This document shows positions 24,601 to 35,275 of a DNA stretch of 64,000 nucleotides, piece by piece. The translations under genes were made by a program, and so were the position numbers. Numbering within the stretch: the stretch's first letter is position 1; the number at the start of each line of letters is the position of its first letter. The notes beneath the pieces were generated by a model. That model was not told the origin of the DNA, made no database searches, and saw only the letters and a list, made by a program, of their open reading frames with translations. Origin of the DNA: Quercus robur (Eukaryota; Streptophyta; Magnoliopsida; Fagales; Fagaceae); the NCBI RefSeq assembly GCF_932294415.1, contig NC_065539.1:49743501-49807500 (forward strand). The letters are read 5' to 3'.

Positions 24601-25220
24601 GTAACAAATGCTATCCGCCATTCCAATTAATTTTGCTACATTGCTTCTGATGGAGAGTTTCTAATCATGAATCTTTTCTTCTATCCATATGAATAAATAA
24701 ATACCCTCCCCATACTTTAATCCTACTTACAAAATTCTTGGCTTTGATGTTCTCTTTGCCATGTGCAAGGCGGTGACTTGAGCAATGATGGAATTGATAT
24801 CTATTATGCATTAATAAATTTTCAAATTTTGACCACAAATTTATTTGTTTAGACCCTTAAAATTAAAGCATCTACATCTAGATGTCTTACTATAGTTGTT
24901 ACATGCTGGACCTTGATTGATTTGATGGTCATGTGTTTGCTGAGGATGGGCATATCCAATGACCTTCTGTTGAAATTTGTTAAATTCATCTAGGTTTGGG
25001 ATATCCGGACACAGAAGTTGAAACAAGACCTTCCAGGCCATGAGGATGAGGTATGTTCTGCATCCAAATAAAGGTCTTTTAATTTTTTGTTTTGTTTTGA
25101 TAATTGATTTTGGATTTTATTATATCATTTGGAAAGGTCTATGCTGTTGATTGGAGTCCAGATGGTGAGAAGGTGGCGTCAGGTGGCAAAGATAGAGTAT
25201 TGAAGTTGTGGATGGGTTAG
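13146..25220 (+). CDS. NLE: Notchless homologue, WD40 ribosome-biogenesis protein
   Basis: NLE (yeast Rsa4) acts in 60S ribosomal subunit maturation in the nucleus, where its N-terminal domain binds the AAA protein Midasin. Thirteen exons: 13146-13304, 13988-14069, 14218-14307, 15159-15284, 15730-15857, 16034-16233, 17331-17394, 19026-19136, 19630-19767, 24110-24252, 24327-24381, 24994-25050, 25137-25220. All are GT-AG and all phases join: 1437 nt, 478 residues, normal for the family. Residues ~17-110 are the NLE domain ([35 protein letters not shown]). Glu84 in VSVEKAL is probably the residue that contacts the Midasin MIDAS site. From GHTEAV (111) the WD repeats follow (VRIWDL, LLCWDP, ARIWDI, IKVWET, MFLWEP, VKLWNG, LKVWDI, LKLWMG-stop). 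Intron 9 (4.3 kb) carries a nested retroelement. It lies tail-to-tail with DLH-B. Confidence 0.96.
13445..13616 (+). mobile_element. SINE in NLE intron 1
   Basis: A tRNA-like head ('ttagttcaattggtaaagt') and A/T-rich tail are flanked by the direct repeat CAAGTTCGAA at 13435-13444 and 13617-13626. It is related to the SINE at 3339. Both NLE pseudogenes keep part of it ('gtgtcattgaataaggg') but have lost its 3' part, so insertion predates the duplications. Confidence 0.7.
14585..14735. mobile_element. MITE-like sequence, NLE intron 3
   Basis: Begins 'gggtgtttggtagtgtatt' and ends 'atcaaacgggcccag', with 'ttttcagtgtttaaacaac' and 'cacacgtatttct' inside. The same pattern recurs at 18386-18535 and 59205-59345. 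Ends are imperfectly inverted; no target duplication assigned. Confidence 0.5.
18112..18161 (+). pseudogene. U2 snRNA 5'-end fragment, NLE intron 7
   Basis: 'ccttttggctaagatcaagt' followed by a diverged 'atggtgctaattcttact' matches the well-known 5' end of U2 snRNA (CUUUUGGCUAAGAUCAAGUGUA...). Similarity stops after about 50 nt, so this is a truncated pseudogene, not a U2 gene. No snRNA promoter elements are seen. Confidence 0.7.
18386..18535. mobile_element. MITE-like sequence, NLE intron 7
   Basis: Ends 'accccgtttggtaca' and 'tataccaaacacc' are roughly inverted, with CTAGG flanking both sides (about 18381 and 18533). The interior repeats 'atgtttttagtttttaa' twice. Same general family as 14585-14735. 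Confidence 0.5.
20418..20828 (+). repeat. 5' LTR of the gag-only element
   Basis: Upstream LTR; ends GTTGTCCTACA, 8 bp before the primer-binding site. Confidence 0.8.
21099..21991. mobile_element. Gene-carrying hAT element (Pack-hAT-like)
   Basis: Terminal inverted repeat TAGGGATGGCCAT / ATGACCATCCCTA. The 8-bp target duplication is CCCACAAC / CCCATAAC (21091-21098, 21992-21999), one mismatch. The subterminal regions are rich in variants of 'gggtatccataccc'. Instead of transposase it carries a fragment of a cellular gene (21362-21721). It is inserted within the LTR retrotransposon, making a three-level nest inside the NLE intron. Confidence 0.85.
21362..21721 (+). pseudogene. Captured first-exon fragment of a cellular gene
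   Basis: From ATG at 21362 to a splice-donor-like AAG|GTTTGT at 21721 there is one 120-codon frame, broken by TGA (21530-21532) and TAG (21629-21631). The product begins [20 protein letters not shown], then ...[16 protein letters not shown]..., and ends ...[19 protein letters not shown]. The acidic/WEIRS pattern resembles a conserved plant nuclear protein (possibly TSSC4-like), a tentative recollection. Codon-like composition and the GC jump relative to surroundings support capture. Confidence 0.65.
22608..23579 (+). CDS. Retrotransposon Gag-like protein (323 aa)
   Basis: Reading frame inside the LTR element. The N-terminal half matches the plant retrotransposon gag pattern: [15 protein letters not shown], then [20 protein letters not shown] and [17 protein letters not shown] (compare Gypsy gag 'K.AKLKLRG.A..WW...', 'W.eMK..L...YlP'). 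The C-terminal half is acidic and repetitive with no zinc knuckle seen. No pol follows before the 3' LTR, so the element must depend on others for mobility. The frame is intact despite LTR divergence. Confidence 0.8.
   Translation: MVILEAPYFDGCKNNPRDFVNWMNGMEQFFEQANFADNIKVRYAKLKLRGGAQLFCEDLEYSRYIKYELAISVWEDMKEKLCDEYLLPYFRAKYLPQSHYGTFQVEANTMNPHSISYPQCTFEQSTKELKELFGKLMIAQMKQMKTQTDSIGKPRIIDHNEIIAAPIEDNIDDILVVEKPQVTPKPNVDKDIHASTSVVLTCVQGNKSIEEQQGEEMVSKESIMLEGAHDVILEANESAFDQPSMVHEDKQFAKVEKVDNIVLPMVLDKIVLIPHIDFVIPEKFGMVELKDFLFSVLPKVIPDLKQQVLLVSILILKCFRTRG
23602..24011 (+). repeat. 3' LTR of the gag-only element
   Basis: Downstream LTR, colinear with 20418-20828 with scattered substitutions and small indels. 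Confidence 0.8.
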
Positions 25221-26308
25221 ATAAATTAGGGGTGAATACATGATTGAAACGTCAAAAAACATGGTCATTCTGCAGCTTCTACCATCTGGAACTATTGACT
25301 CTAATGTCAAAGATGCAAGTATATGTTGAGTGATATGCACTGGGATCAAGAAATGAAGAATCAGGATTAAAGTTTAGGAACAAGATGTTCAACTTCTAGG
25401 TTGAGATATTCCCTTCCCCCCTTCTCTTTTATGTTTTTGAGTTGTAGGTACACTGGAAAAATTTTGTGCTGTAAAGCATCACTTTCCTCTTCTGAATATA
25501 GCAATTACTCTTCTAGTTGGAAAGCATTGCACCTTGTTGCGCCAATGTGTTACAGATATTATTAATTCTATAAAATTCATTGCTATTATCAGTAATCTCA
25601 TTAATCATATCAACTTCATAAACAAAGTTTGATGAAACCAAACTTACTTCAGTTAGTGTTTAAATCCAAAGATTTCATGTTTGCCATTTTGAATAAGATG
25701 TTATCATTAATTTTACTCTCTCTCTCTCTCTCTCTGCTATTATTTAAATATTTTATAACAAAAATTATTTAGATATTTTTTTCTTTGAAATTCATGGTTT
25801 GACATGAAAGTATGACCATGGTAGTCCGGATTGTCTCCACCAGGATTGTTTGTCTGCTTAGGATGGCTTAGCATCACCACCAAGCTATAGAGAAACTCCA
25901 CTCATTATTATTATTTCATTCTAAAATTCAACATCGCAGAAGTTTACTGGAGCCATGCTTTAACACAATCCAACCCATTCAAGATATTGGCAAGGATCAT
26001 AGGAATGGGATTTGCATGACAAATATTTTGAACATGTACCAATGCCGTGCCTACGGTCTACCTCATACAGATTTCCTACAAAAGTAGCCTACCAAGACAA
26101 ACAGAGGGCATGAAGGTAATGAATTTTAGAGTTTAGGGCTTCTAAGAACACATCAACTAGGAAAACTATAATCATGTCATTAATACAATCCCATAAAAAT
26201 TCCCAAATCAAAATAGAAAACAAACTTATTCAAAACTCAAATAAAGTACAAAATCTAGTTCAAATCGGCATAATATCTAGTGTCCACACCAGTTTACAAA
26301 CCAAATTT
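25221..26308. other. NLE/DLH-B tail-to-tail intergenic region
   Basis: NLE 3' flank followed by DLH-B 3' flank, with a (CT)n run at about 25718-25735. Segments recur after both NLE pseudogenes (30790-31530, 54206-55620): 'ggtcattctgcagcttctac', 'tgtctccaccaggattg' and 'aggaatgggatttgcatga'. This block marks the ancestral NLE-DLH junction. Confidence 0.75.
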
Positions 26309-29300
26309 TCACTTAACATACTTGGTAAACCAATTTAACATGTCCAAATGAGACTCTTCAGCACTTTTGACAGCTGACTCATCATCAACATTGTACCTTA
26401 CTGTCCATCCATGAGCTACACCAGGGAATATTTTCACGTAGCTATCAAACTGAAAGATATAAATAGTATGAGGGTTAAAAAAAATATAGCTGAATTATCA
26501 ATAAGTAGAAACTGCAAATCACTTCATTTTTGCTATGGGAACAAGAAATAGTATCTTTCACAAAAATAACTAGAAATTTTACTCAAATTGCTCTAATGCT
26601 GGAAGAGATTATGCTCTCTCATCTTGAAAGACATGACTAAGAGCATTTTACCCAGGCTTCATTTAATCATAGAAATCTTCTATGATGGAAAATTACATCA
26701 AATTTATTTAAATTGGAACAGAATGTTTACAGTTATTAAAATTAAAATCATGATGAGAAAATCCAAGAATGGCCTTTCTTAAGGACTCACCTCAGATTTT
26801 GCTGATAACTTCTCTCCAAACTGTTTCAATTTTTCCGGTGGGGACCATTGGTCAAACTCAGCTCCCAGAATAGCAATATGAATCTTAACATCTGAAACAG
26901 TGAACTTTAACATCTGAGACAACATGTAATATGTAACAGTTATTTAGCATGAGTTTGAAAAATGGGAGACTTGCCATCGACTTCATCTTCTGTGATTGAA
27001 CCAGGATGCAAAACGACTGCAGCATGAAGGTCAGTAGAACTTGCTAATTTCATTAATACCATCCCTGAAAAATATGCAAGCAAACCAGATGTTGGCAGAT
27101 AAAGCACTCAAGTTTACTATGCAAAAACCGTGTTCGAAGATTTCAAACATTATGTTCTTTGTCAAAGTTTAAACTGAAAGCAAATCACTTACCTCCCCAG
27201 CAAAAACCTCCAGCACCAATGGCAGAAACCCCTTTACTCTTCAAAGCTGCAATCACAGCTTTGGCATCCTCATAGCCTTTATCCTATAAGGAAAATTTAT
27301 TTAAATTAAGCTATAAGTTGTCAGGAAAAGGAAGTTACAAGTCCTACGAAACAGAACATGCATAAACTTGTGATAGTATGCAAATTTGGACATCAAAGGT
27401 AAATCAAAATGGCCCCTGCCTGTTTTCTTCATTCTTGCACAATTTTCCATATGCCCATCCCAAAGATTGTAACTGAAAAGCAAGATACTAACCGTGCTGT
27501 GAACTTCCAACCATGACTTTACATCAAAGTTAGGGTCATTAAAATCAATAACAGGGTCACCATAGAAAAAATCAGGAACTACCACCAAGAATCCAGATTC
27601 TGCATATTTATCTGCAACTTTCCTTCACAGGGAGACAATACATAATATTAATATCATATAATTAGGAATAACTGAGAATTAAATTCACGAATGTCTAATA
27701 CTATCTAGGACAAGAATTGATTTAGCTGGTGAATAAGAACAGCGCCCAGGAACAAAAACTGCTATAAGACATGGATGATGGCAGTTAGGTTCAATTCAAG
27801 AGCTTAGTAAATCATAGTATGTGAAAAACATTTGCTTCCACCAATTCAAACCACGGAGGACTGGATATCATTTGGCTCAAATTTAGATTATTCATTATGA
27901 TCATATCATTAACATGTGAAGGACCATCCTACATGGTGAGGGAAAAAGAATATAAAGAAGAATAAAAGAACATATCCTACGCCAGGTATAGTGTTTCAGA
28001 CGTGTGACCTGAACATCTTATACTGATGCTTTGTATATTCAACAATTAGAAATAAGTTCAGTTTACAAGACCTTAAAATTAGTAAAGGGAAACTACCAAA
28101 AATAACCTTGTGATATTTGCCACTAATAGATGCCAGAACTTTGAAATGTCACACATAACCCCCTGTAGTTGTGTAAACTTTATGGGGTGATTTATACCAG
28201 TGTACAAGGTTCCCACTTTGCAAGATCTATGGGAGGTGATTGATAAGCAACCTTACCCCAAAATTCAATGGCCATGTTTTACAGGCAAATCACAAGGAAT
28301 TTTTTATAATCTCCCCTCAAAGATACTTGCCATTATGCTTCTAAGAAATTATAGTCTGAAAGTATAAACACTCATCTTTTTATTCACTTTCCTTGAATCA
28401 TTATTCTCTTAATATTCACAGCCACATTCTCCACTCAAGCTTAGATCCTTTTTATGCTTAGCAATAAACTAGCACAGATCTTTGTCTAACTCATAGCATT
28501 ATTGGCTTTAAATTTTCAATACTACCGTAAGCTTCATGTTTACATGTTAAGTTAGCTGGTACTTTCAATACCTATGTTATGCTTCTCTTCTTTTATGTCT
28601 TATCAATGTTAGTATTGAATTTTGTCACAAATCCCTACCCTCATAATTTGAATGATAATTCTCTTTAAAGAACAAAGGCAAGCACCCAAATATGTAATTA
28701 GTTTCCTCCATATAGCACAATTGAACTCTTCAATTTTGAGCGATTTAGCATTTCAATACTTGATCCAGTAAAAGATAGAAGTTATTAATTGTACCTTAAA
28801 TTTGGTGCTTCATACCCTGCAAAGTAAGACATCACAAGAGGATGCAGAAATTAAATTTTAGCTTGAAGGAACATAATCAAATTTATTATGAGTTGTACTA
28901 TAACCATATAAATAAACCTAGATGGTTAAAAGATATCTTATTGTTTGTTAGCATTTAGAATCACTTAGCAAGGATGCACCCAAAAAGGGTATCTCTTTAA
29001 GTACCTAAATATTTCTCCATATGTGTATACTATGTGGTCTTCTGTTCAACAAACAAGAGGTATTTGCATGGAGGAATCTTTTGGGATCTCCATTTCAGAT
29101 ATTGTCTATTTCATCCATATCATAGTCCACATTAGATTTTACAAATCTAAAGGGGTACATTTCACCAAGTCATTTAAAATTTTATATATAGAAATTAAAT
29201 CTAAACCGTTAAATGAACAAAATAGACAAGGATTTGACATAGAGAGATCCTATTTTGCCCAAAGATACTAGTTAGAAGTTTTAAAACCAAGATTTCATGA

Positions 29301-29620
29301 AACTCGTAAGGCCTTAAGAACCACTAGACTCTCTTTTTCTTTTTTCTTTTAAATGATCACTAGACCCAATTCTAAACGTTTTGAATTGGAATCTAGAGAT
29401 TCAAGAATATTGCAGCATATACATAAATATTATGTAACTATATATAGAGGGAGAAAGAAGATAAATTGTTACCAAAAATATCAGAAAGGAGAATGACGGC
29501 ACGCTTAGAATCTAGAGAGCCAGTGATGTAAGTTTGAAGGCCTCCAAACTCTTGGACACTCCCTACTCCACAGGTTGAGCTCAGGTTTGGTGGGTTCTCG
29601 AAGCACTGAGGGCATGACAT
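26309..29620 (-). CDS. Dienelactone hydrolase family protein, copy B
   Basis: Same family and layout as copy A. Exons: 29473-29620, 28795-28816, 27493-27622, 27193-27283, 26975-27064, 26791-26891, 26309-26449; 240 residues, no stops. The start is MSCPQCFENPPNLSS. Cys128 (GFCWGG), Asp174 and His207 (PGVAHGW) are present. The residue after the Asp is Gln (AEFDQ) where A, C and F have His. Intron 5 has a GC donor (G|GCAAGT). Its promoter has TATAAAAC but lacks the as-1-like element present in A, C, D and F, owing to a deletion between 'tatacacacag' and 'gaccaact'. It ends ~1.1 kb from the convergent NLE gene. Confidence 0.93.
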
Positions 29621-29666
29621 CTTATAATTATGATCAGTGCAGTTTCAAAGTGGAGGGAAGCTGAGG

Positions 29667-29674
29667 TTTTATAC
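29667..29674 (-). promoter_or_regulatory. TATA box, DLH-B
   Basis: TATAAAAC on the minus strand, ~50 bp upstream of the ATG at 29620; same place as TATAAAAAA of copy C. Confidence 0.6.
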
Positions 29675-29807
29675 ACACAGGACCAACTAATCTCTCTCCC
29701 AAAATAAATAAATATCCCGACCATATTGTCTTTTTCCTCTGATACCAGTATGAATTCCTAGGCGGCTACTTTGTGTCCAAGAGTTCTAAATTAGTTTTTA
29801 GTGATAG

Positions 29808-31080
29808 TCGTGTTGGGTTGTTGAGAAATTGGGAGAATACAAAGCTGAATTGGTCTCTGTTCAACTTGTCAATTTTAAATTAAGTTTTAGTGTCATTGAA
29901 TAAGGGACCTCAAATATCAAGTTCGAATCTTTTGATCCTCAAAATGCTTTGTTTACTATGCATCTACTATCACCCAAAAAAAAAAATGTCACCAAGTTAG
30001 AACTTTTTGGCTCTGAAAGTTCTTAGTTTAGTTGTTGAGAAATTCAGGGAGGATAAAGAAGAAGAATTGAAAAGTTTTGTATTGAACTGGTTGAATTTCT
30101 AGGAAAGCATAACATAGAAAATGGAAAATTCAGCCATATGGGTTCTTTTTTCTGTTGAATAAATTTTCTATTTTCATAAATCCTTTGTTTCACATTATTT
30201 TAAAAGATAAGAAAATTCATCAGAAGTGATTCATTTCAAAATATATAATCTCTATTTAAGTTTTTCTAAGTCCAACCTGAGTACTTGAATATTATAGTAG
30301 TTGTATTTTTCCAAGTTTTAGAATTTACGACCCATGTTTGGAATCAACATCATTTCCTGTTTTGAATCCTGTTCCGATATTTGACAACTAACCAAATGTA
30401 TTAGAAATGCTGGCCTTAGTAATTGAAAAATGTTGAGAGGCTGTGTTTGTGTTTCTATGAATTAAATAGCAATGAATGTCTATATTTATGGCTCTTTTCA
30501 GGAGGAGAAGTTGCCCTCTTCTTTTTATATATCAGATAAGGAACTTGCTGTGCCTCTTGTACTCGGAGAAAAACAAAGGTTAGTCAAACAAGACTGACGG
30601 TAGAAGTGTCATGCTTTAGCTGTTGAAATTGGATTTTCGTAATTGCTCTTGTTTTTTGAATGAGGCATTTAAAGGCTGAAGTTGCCCTATTCTTTCTATA
30701 TTTTTATTTTGTTTTGATAATTGATTTTGGATTTATTATATCATATGGAAAGGTCTATGCTGTTGATAGAGTATTGAAGTTGTGGATGGGTTACACAAAT
30801 TAGGAGCAAATACATGATTGAAATGTCAAACAGCATGGTCATTCTGCAGCTTCTACCATCTGGAACTATTGACTCTAATGTAAAGATGAAAGTATATGTT
30901 GAGTGATATGCACTGGAATAGAGAACTGAAGAATCAGGATTAAGGTTTAGGAACAAGATGTTCAATTTTTAGGTTGAGATATTCCCCACCCCCCTTGTCT
31001 TTTGTTTTGGAGTTGTAGATACACTGGAAAAATGTAGTGCTGCAAAGCATCACTTTTCTCTTCTGAATCTAGCAATTACT
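29808..31080 (+). pseudogene. NLE pseudogene 1 (rearranged: intron 1-exon 2-exon 13)
   Basis: It starts in NLE intron 1 ('gttgggttgttgagaaatt'), keeps exon 2 (30502-30578; 77 nt versus 82, hence frameshifted), part of intron 2, then jumps to intron 12 and a shortened exon 13 (30753-30794, 42 nt versus 84) whose stop TAG is TAC, and the NLE 3' flank. Exons 1 and 3-12 are missing. At the jump lies a second copy of 'agttgccctattctttctat' from exon 2. The same junction occurs in pseudogene 2. Introns are retained, so it arose by DNA duplication, not retroposition. Confidence 0.9.
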
Positions 31081-31534
31081 ACATGAAAGTATGACCATTG
31101 TAGTCCGGATTGTCTCCACCAGGATTGTTTGTCTACTTGTATTGACTTCACTGCTTAGGATGGCTTAGCATCACCACCAAGCTATAGAGAAACTCAACTC
31201 ATTATTATTACTATTCTTAAATTCAATATCCCAAAAGTTTACTGGGGAGCCATGCTTAACACCATCGAACCCATTCAAGTTATTGGCTAGGATAATAGGA
31301 ATGGGATTTGCATGAAAGATTGACAGATATTTTGAACATGTACCAATGCCATGTCTAATGAGGGCTTTTAGGAACACATCAACAAGGAAAGCTAGAATCC
31401 GGTCATTAATACAATCCGATAAAAAAGACCCCCAATCAAAATAAAAATCAACTTATTCAAAACTCAAATAAAACACAAAATCAAGTTCAAATTGGTACAA
31501 TATCTGGTGTTTGCACCAGTGTACAAACCAATTT
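31081..31534. other. DLH-C 3' flank
   Basis: Non-coding; conserved with the 3' flanks of B and F. Confidence 0.6.
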
Positions 31535-34500
31535 TCACTTAACATACTTGGTAAACCAATTTAACATGTCCAAATGAGACTCTTCAGCACTTTTTACAGC
31601 TGACTCATCGTCAGCCTTGTACTTTACCGTCCATCCATGAGCTACACCAGGGAATATTTTCACAAAGCTATCGATCTGAAAGATATAAATAATAGGAGGT
31701 TGAAAAAAAAAGGCCACATAAGTTTTAACACGCAAAACAGAAACTGAAAATCACTTCATTTTTGTTATGGGCAGAAGAAATAGCTTTTTCATTAAAATAA
31801 CTAGAAATTTTACTCTACTTGCGCTAATACTGGAAGAGATTATGCTCTCTCATCTTGAAAGACATGAAATTCAAGCATTTTACCCAGGCTTCATTAAATG
31901 CGGGAAATCTTCTATGATGGAAATTTACTTTAAAATGTTTATAATTGGAACAAAATTTTTACAGTTATTAAAATAAAAATTGTGATGAGAGAATTTAAGG
32001 TTGACCTTTCATTTGGACTCACCTCAGATTTGGCTGACAACTTCTCTCCAAACTGTTTCAGGTGTTCTGATGGGAAAATATGGTCATTCTCTGCTCCCAA
32101 TATAGCAATAGGAACTTTCACATCTGAAACAATGAACTTTAACATCTGAGACACCATGCAATCTGTATCAAATATTTAGCATGAGCATGAGAAATGGGAT
32201 ACTTGCCATTGATTTGATCTTCTGTGATCGGACCAGGATGCAAAATGACTGCAGCATGAAGGTCAGTAGAACTTGCTAATTTCACTAATACCATCCCTGA
32301 AAAATATGCAAGCAAGCTAGATATGTTAGCAGATAGAGCACTTACGTTTACCATGCAAAAACCATTTTCAAATATTTCAAGCATTAAGTTTCTTGTCAAA
32401 GTTGAATTGAAAGCAAACCACTTACCTCCCCAGCAAAAACCTGCCGCTCCAATGGCTGAAACCCCTTTACTTTTTAGAGCTGCAATCACAGCTTTGGCAT
32501 CCTCACATCCTTTATCCTAGAAAAAAAATTTGTTCAAATAAGCTCTAAGTGTTCAGGAACAGGAAGTTTTAAGTCATACAAAACAAATAATAAGTCATTC
32601 TATTTCAACTCAGGTCCCAAACAAAACATGCATAAACATGTATAAACATGTAATAGTATGTCAATTTGGACATCAAAGGCAAATTAAAATGGCCCCCTGC
32701 TTGTTTTCTTGATTCCTGCACAATTTTTCATATGCCAATCCCAAAGATTGTAACTAAAAAGCAAGATACTAACCGTGTTGTGAACTTTCAACCATGAGTT
32801 TATATCAAAGTTAGGGTCCTCAGGATCAATAACTGGATCACCGTAGAAAAAATCAGGAACTACCACCAAGAATCCAGCTCCTGCAATTTTGTCCGCAAGT
32901 TTCCTTCACAGGGAGACAATGCATAATATTAATATTATATAATTGGGAATAACTGAGAATTAAATGCATGAATGTCTACTACTATCTAGAACAAGAATTG
33001 ATTTAGCTGGTGAATAAGATGAGTGACTAGGAACAAAAACAGATCTAAGACATGGATGATGGCAGTTAGGTTCAATTCAAGAGCTTAGTAGAAGATCAAA
33101 TATGATAAATCATGGTATGTGAAAAAAATTTGCTTCCACCAATTCAAACCACCAAGGACTGGATATCATTTCATTTGGCTCATTAACATGTGAAGGACTA
33201 CCAGGTGGTATGAGAAAAATCAAATACACGGTGATGGAAAAAGAATATAAAGAAGAAAAAAAGAACATATCCTACGCTAAGTATTGTGTTTCAGACTTGT
33301 GACCTGAACATCTTATACTGATGCTATGTATAATTAATATTTAGAAACAAGGTCAGTTTACAAGCCCTTAAAATTAGTAAAGGGAAACCATCAAGAAAAA
33401 CCTTTTGATATTTGCCTCTAAAACACAGAGATGCCTGAGCTCCGAAATGTTACACATAACCCCCTGTAGTTGTGTAAAATTTATGAGGTGATTTATACCA
33501 GTGTACAAAGTTTCCACTTTTGCAAAGTTTGTGAGAGGTGATTGGTAAGCAACCTTACCCCCAAAATTCAATGGCCATGTTTTACAGGCATCTTACATGG
33601 AATTCTTTTATAATCTCCCCTCATAGATACTTGCCACTTTCATTTTTCTTATCCTTCTAAGAAATTATAATCTGAAAGTATAAAAACTCGTCCTTTTATT
33701 CACTTTCCTTGAAATCATTATTCTTGTAATATTCATCAGCCACATTCTCCACTCAAGCTTAGATCCTTTTTATGCTTAGCAATAAACTAGTACAGATCTT
33801 TTGCTAATTCATAGCATTATTGGCTTTAAATTTTCAATACAACCAAAGGCTTTGTGTTGACATGCTAAGTTAGCTGGTCCTTTCAATATCTATCTTATGT
33901 TTCTCTTCTTTCATGTCTTAATTCTCAATATTAGTATTGAATTTTGTCAAAAATCCCTATCCTCTTAAATTGAATGATAATTCTCTTTAAAGAACAAAGG
34001 CAAGCACCCAAATATGTAATTAATTGCCTCCATACAGCACAATTGAACTCTTCAATTTTAAGCAACATAGCAAGTTACAATACTTGATCCAGTAAAAGAA
34101 AGAAGTCAATAATAGTACCTTAAATTTGGTGCTTCATACCCTGCAAAGAAAAACATGACAAGAGGATGCAGAAATTAAATTGTAGCTCCAAGGAACATAA
34201 TCAAATCTATTGCAAGTTGTACAAGAACCATATAAACAGACCCAGATGGTTAAAAGATTTCTGATTGTTTGTTAGCAATTAGAATCGTTTAGCAAGAACG
34301 CACCCAAAAACTTATCAAACCCACCTCTCTCTCCAAAAAGGGTATCTCTTTAAGTGCCTAACTATTTCAGTATTTCCCCATTTATGTATACTAATGTAGT
34401 CTTCCGTTCAACAAACACCAGGTATTTGCATGGAGGAATCTCTTGGAGTCTCCATTTCAAATATTGTCTATTTCATCCATTTCATAGTCCACCTTTCTTT

Positions 34501-34781
34501 TTATGATCACTAGACTCACTTCTAAACGTCTTGAATTAGAGTCTAGAGATTCAAGAATATTGCAGCATATACATATATAAATTAAATAGTATGTAAATAT
34601 ACATATAGAGGGAGAAAGAAGATAAATTGGTACCAAAAGCATCAGCAATGAAAATGATGGCAAGCTTAGAATCTGGAGAGCCAGTGATGTAAGTTTGAAG
34701 GCCTCCAAACTCTTGAACGGTCCCTGCTCCACAGGTTGAGCTCAGGGTTGGTGGGTTCTGAAAGCACTGAGAGCTTAACAT
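31535..34781 (-). CDS. Dienelactone hydrolase family protein, copy C
   Basis: Exons: 34634-34781, 34119-34140, 32774-32903, 32426-32516, 32207-32296, 32023-32123, 31535-31675; 723 nt, 240 residues, no stops. The start is MLSSQCFQNPPTLSS. Cys128 in GFCWGG, Asp174 in AENDH and His207 in PGVAHGW are all present. Intron 5 uses a GC donor (G|GCAAGT). TATAAAAAA (34834-34842) and an as-1-like element (34901-34917) lie upstream. It is downstream of NLE pseudogene 1 as DLH-B is of NLE. DLH-F is the other copy paired with an NLE pseudogene. Confidence 0.93.
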
Positions 34782-34833
34782 CTTATAATTGTGATCAGTG
34801 CAGTTTCAAAGTGGAGGTGAAGCTGCGGTCTCT

Positions 34834-34842
34834 TTTTTTATA
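34834..34842 (-). promoter_or_regulatory. TATA box, DLH-C
   Basis: TATAAAAAA on the minus strand, ~55 bp upstream of the ATG and ~60 bp downstream of the as-1-like site. Confidence 0.6.
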
Positions 34843-34900
34843 CACACAGAATAGACACTGAATAATAATAATAAAATAATTGAGTTTGAGATTTGGGAAA

Positions 34901-34917
34901 CATCAGTACTTACGTAA
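34901..34917 (-). promoter_or_regulatory. as-1-like element, DLH-C promoter
   Basis: Minus strand GTTACGTAAGTACTGATG: a TTACGTAA core plus TGATG 12 bp along. Degenerate at one base in each half relative to copy A. ~120 bp upstream of the ATG. Confidence 0.6.
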
Positions 34918-35024
34918 CACGACAGGGCCAACTATCATTGGTAATCTCTCTCACAAATTAATTTTAGTATTCCGACTTTATCATCTTTTTCCAAGAGCCG
35001 CCCTACTTTTTTGTCCAAAAACTC

Positions 35025-35275
35025 TTATCTATTTAGTAGGACACGGACAATGTCCTAAAGTTTCGTGCAAAATAGTTTTGGAAGAATGCTGTATATGTAC
35101 TATCATCATCTTTTTTCTAAAGCCGCCCTACTTTTTTGGAAGAATGCTGTATATGTACTATCATCATCTTTTTTCTAAAGCCGCCCTACTTTTGTGTCCA
35201 AAGAGTTTATCCATTTAGTATGACACGGATAATGTCGTAAAATTTCGTGCAAAATAGTTTTAGAGAATGCTGCAT
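35025..35275. repeat. Nested tandem duplications upstream of DLH-C
   Basis: A 58-bp unit occurs twice in direct tandem (35081-35138, 35139-35196; 'gaagaatgctgtatatgtac' ... 'aaagccgccctactttt'), nearly identical and so recent. The flanks ('ttagtaggacacggacaatg' near 35033 and 'ttagtatgacacggataatg' near 35214) form an outer pair. Confidence 0.8.
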
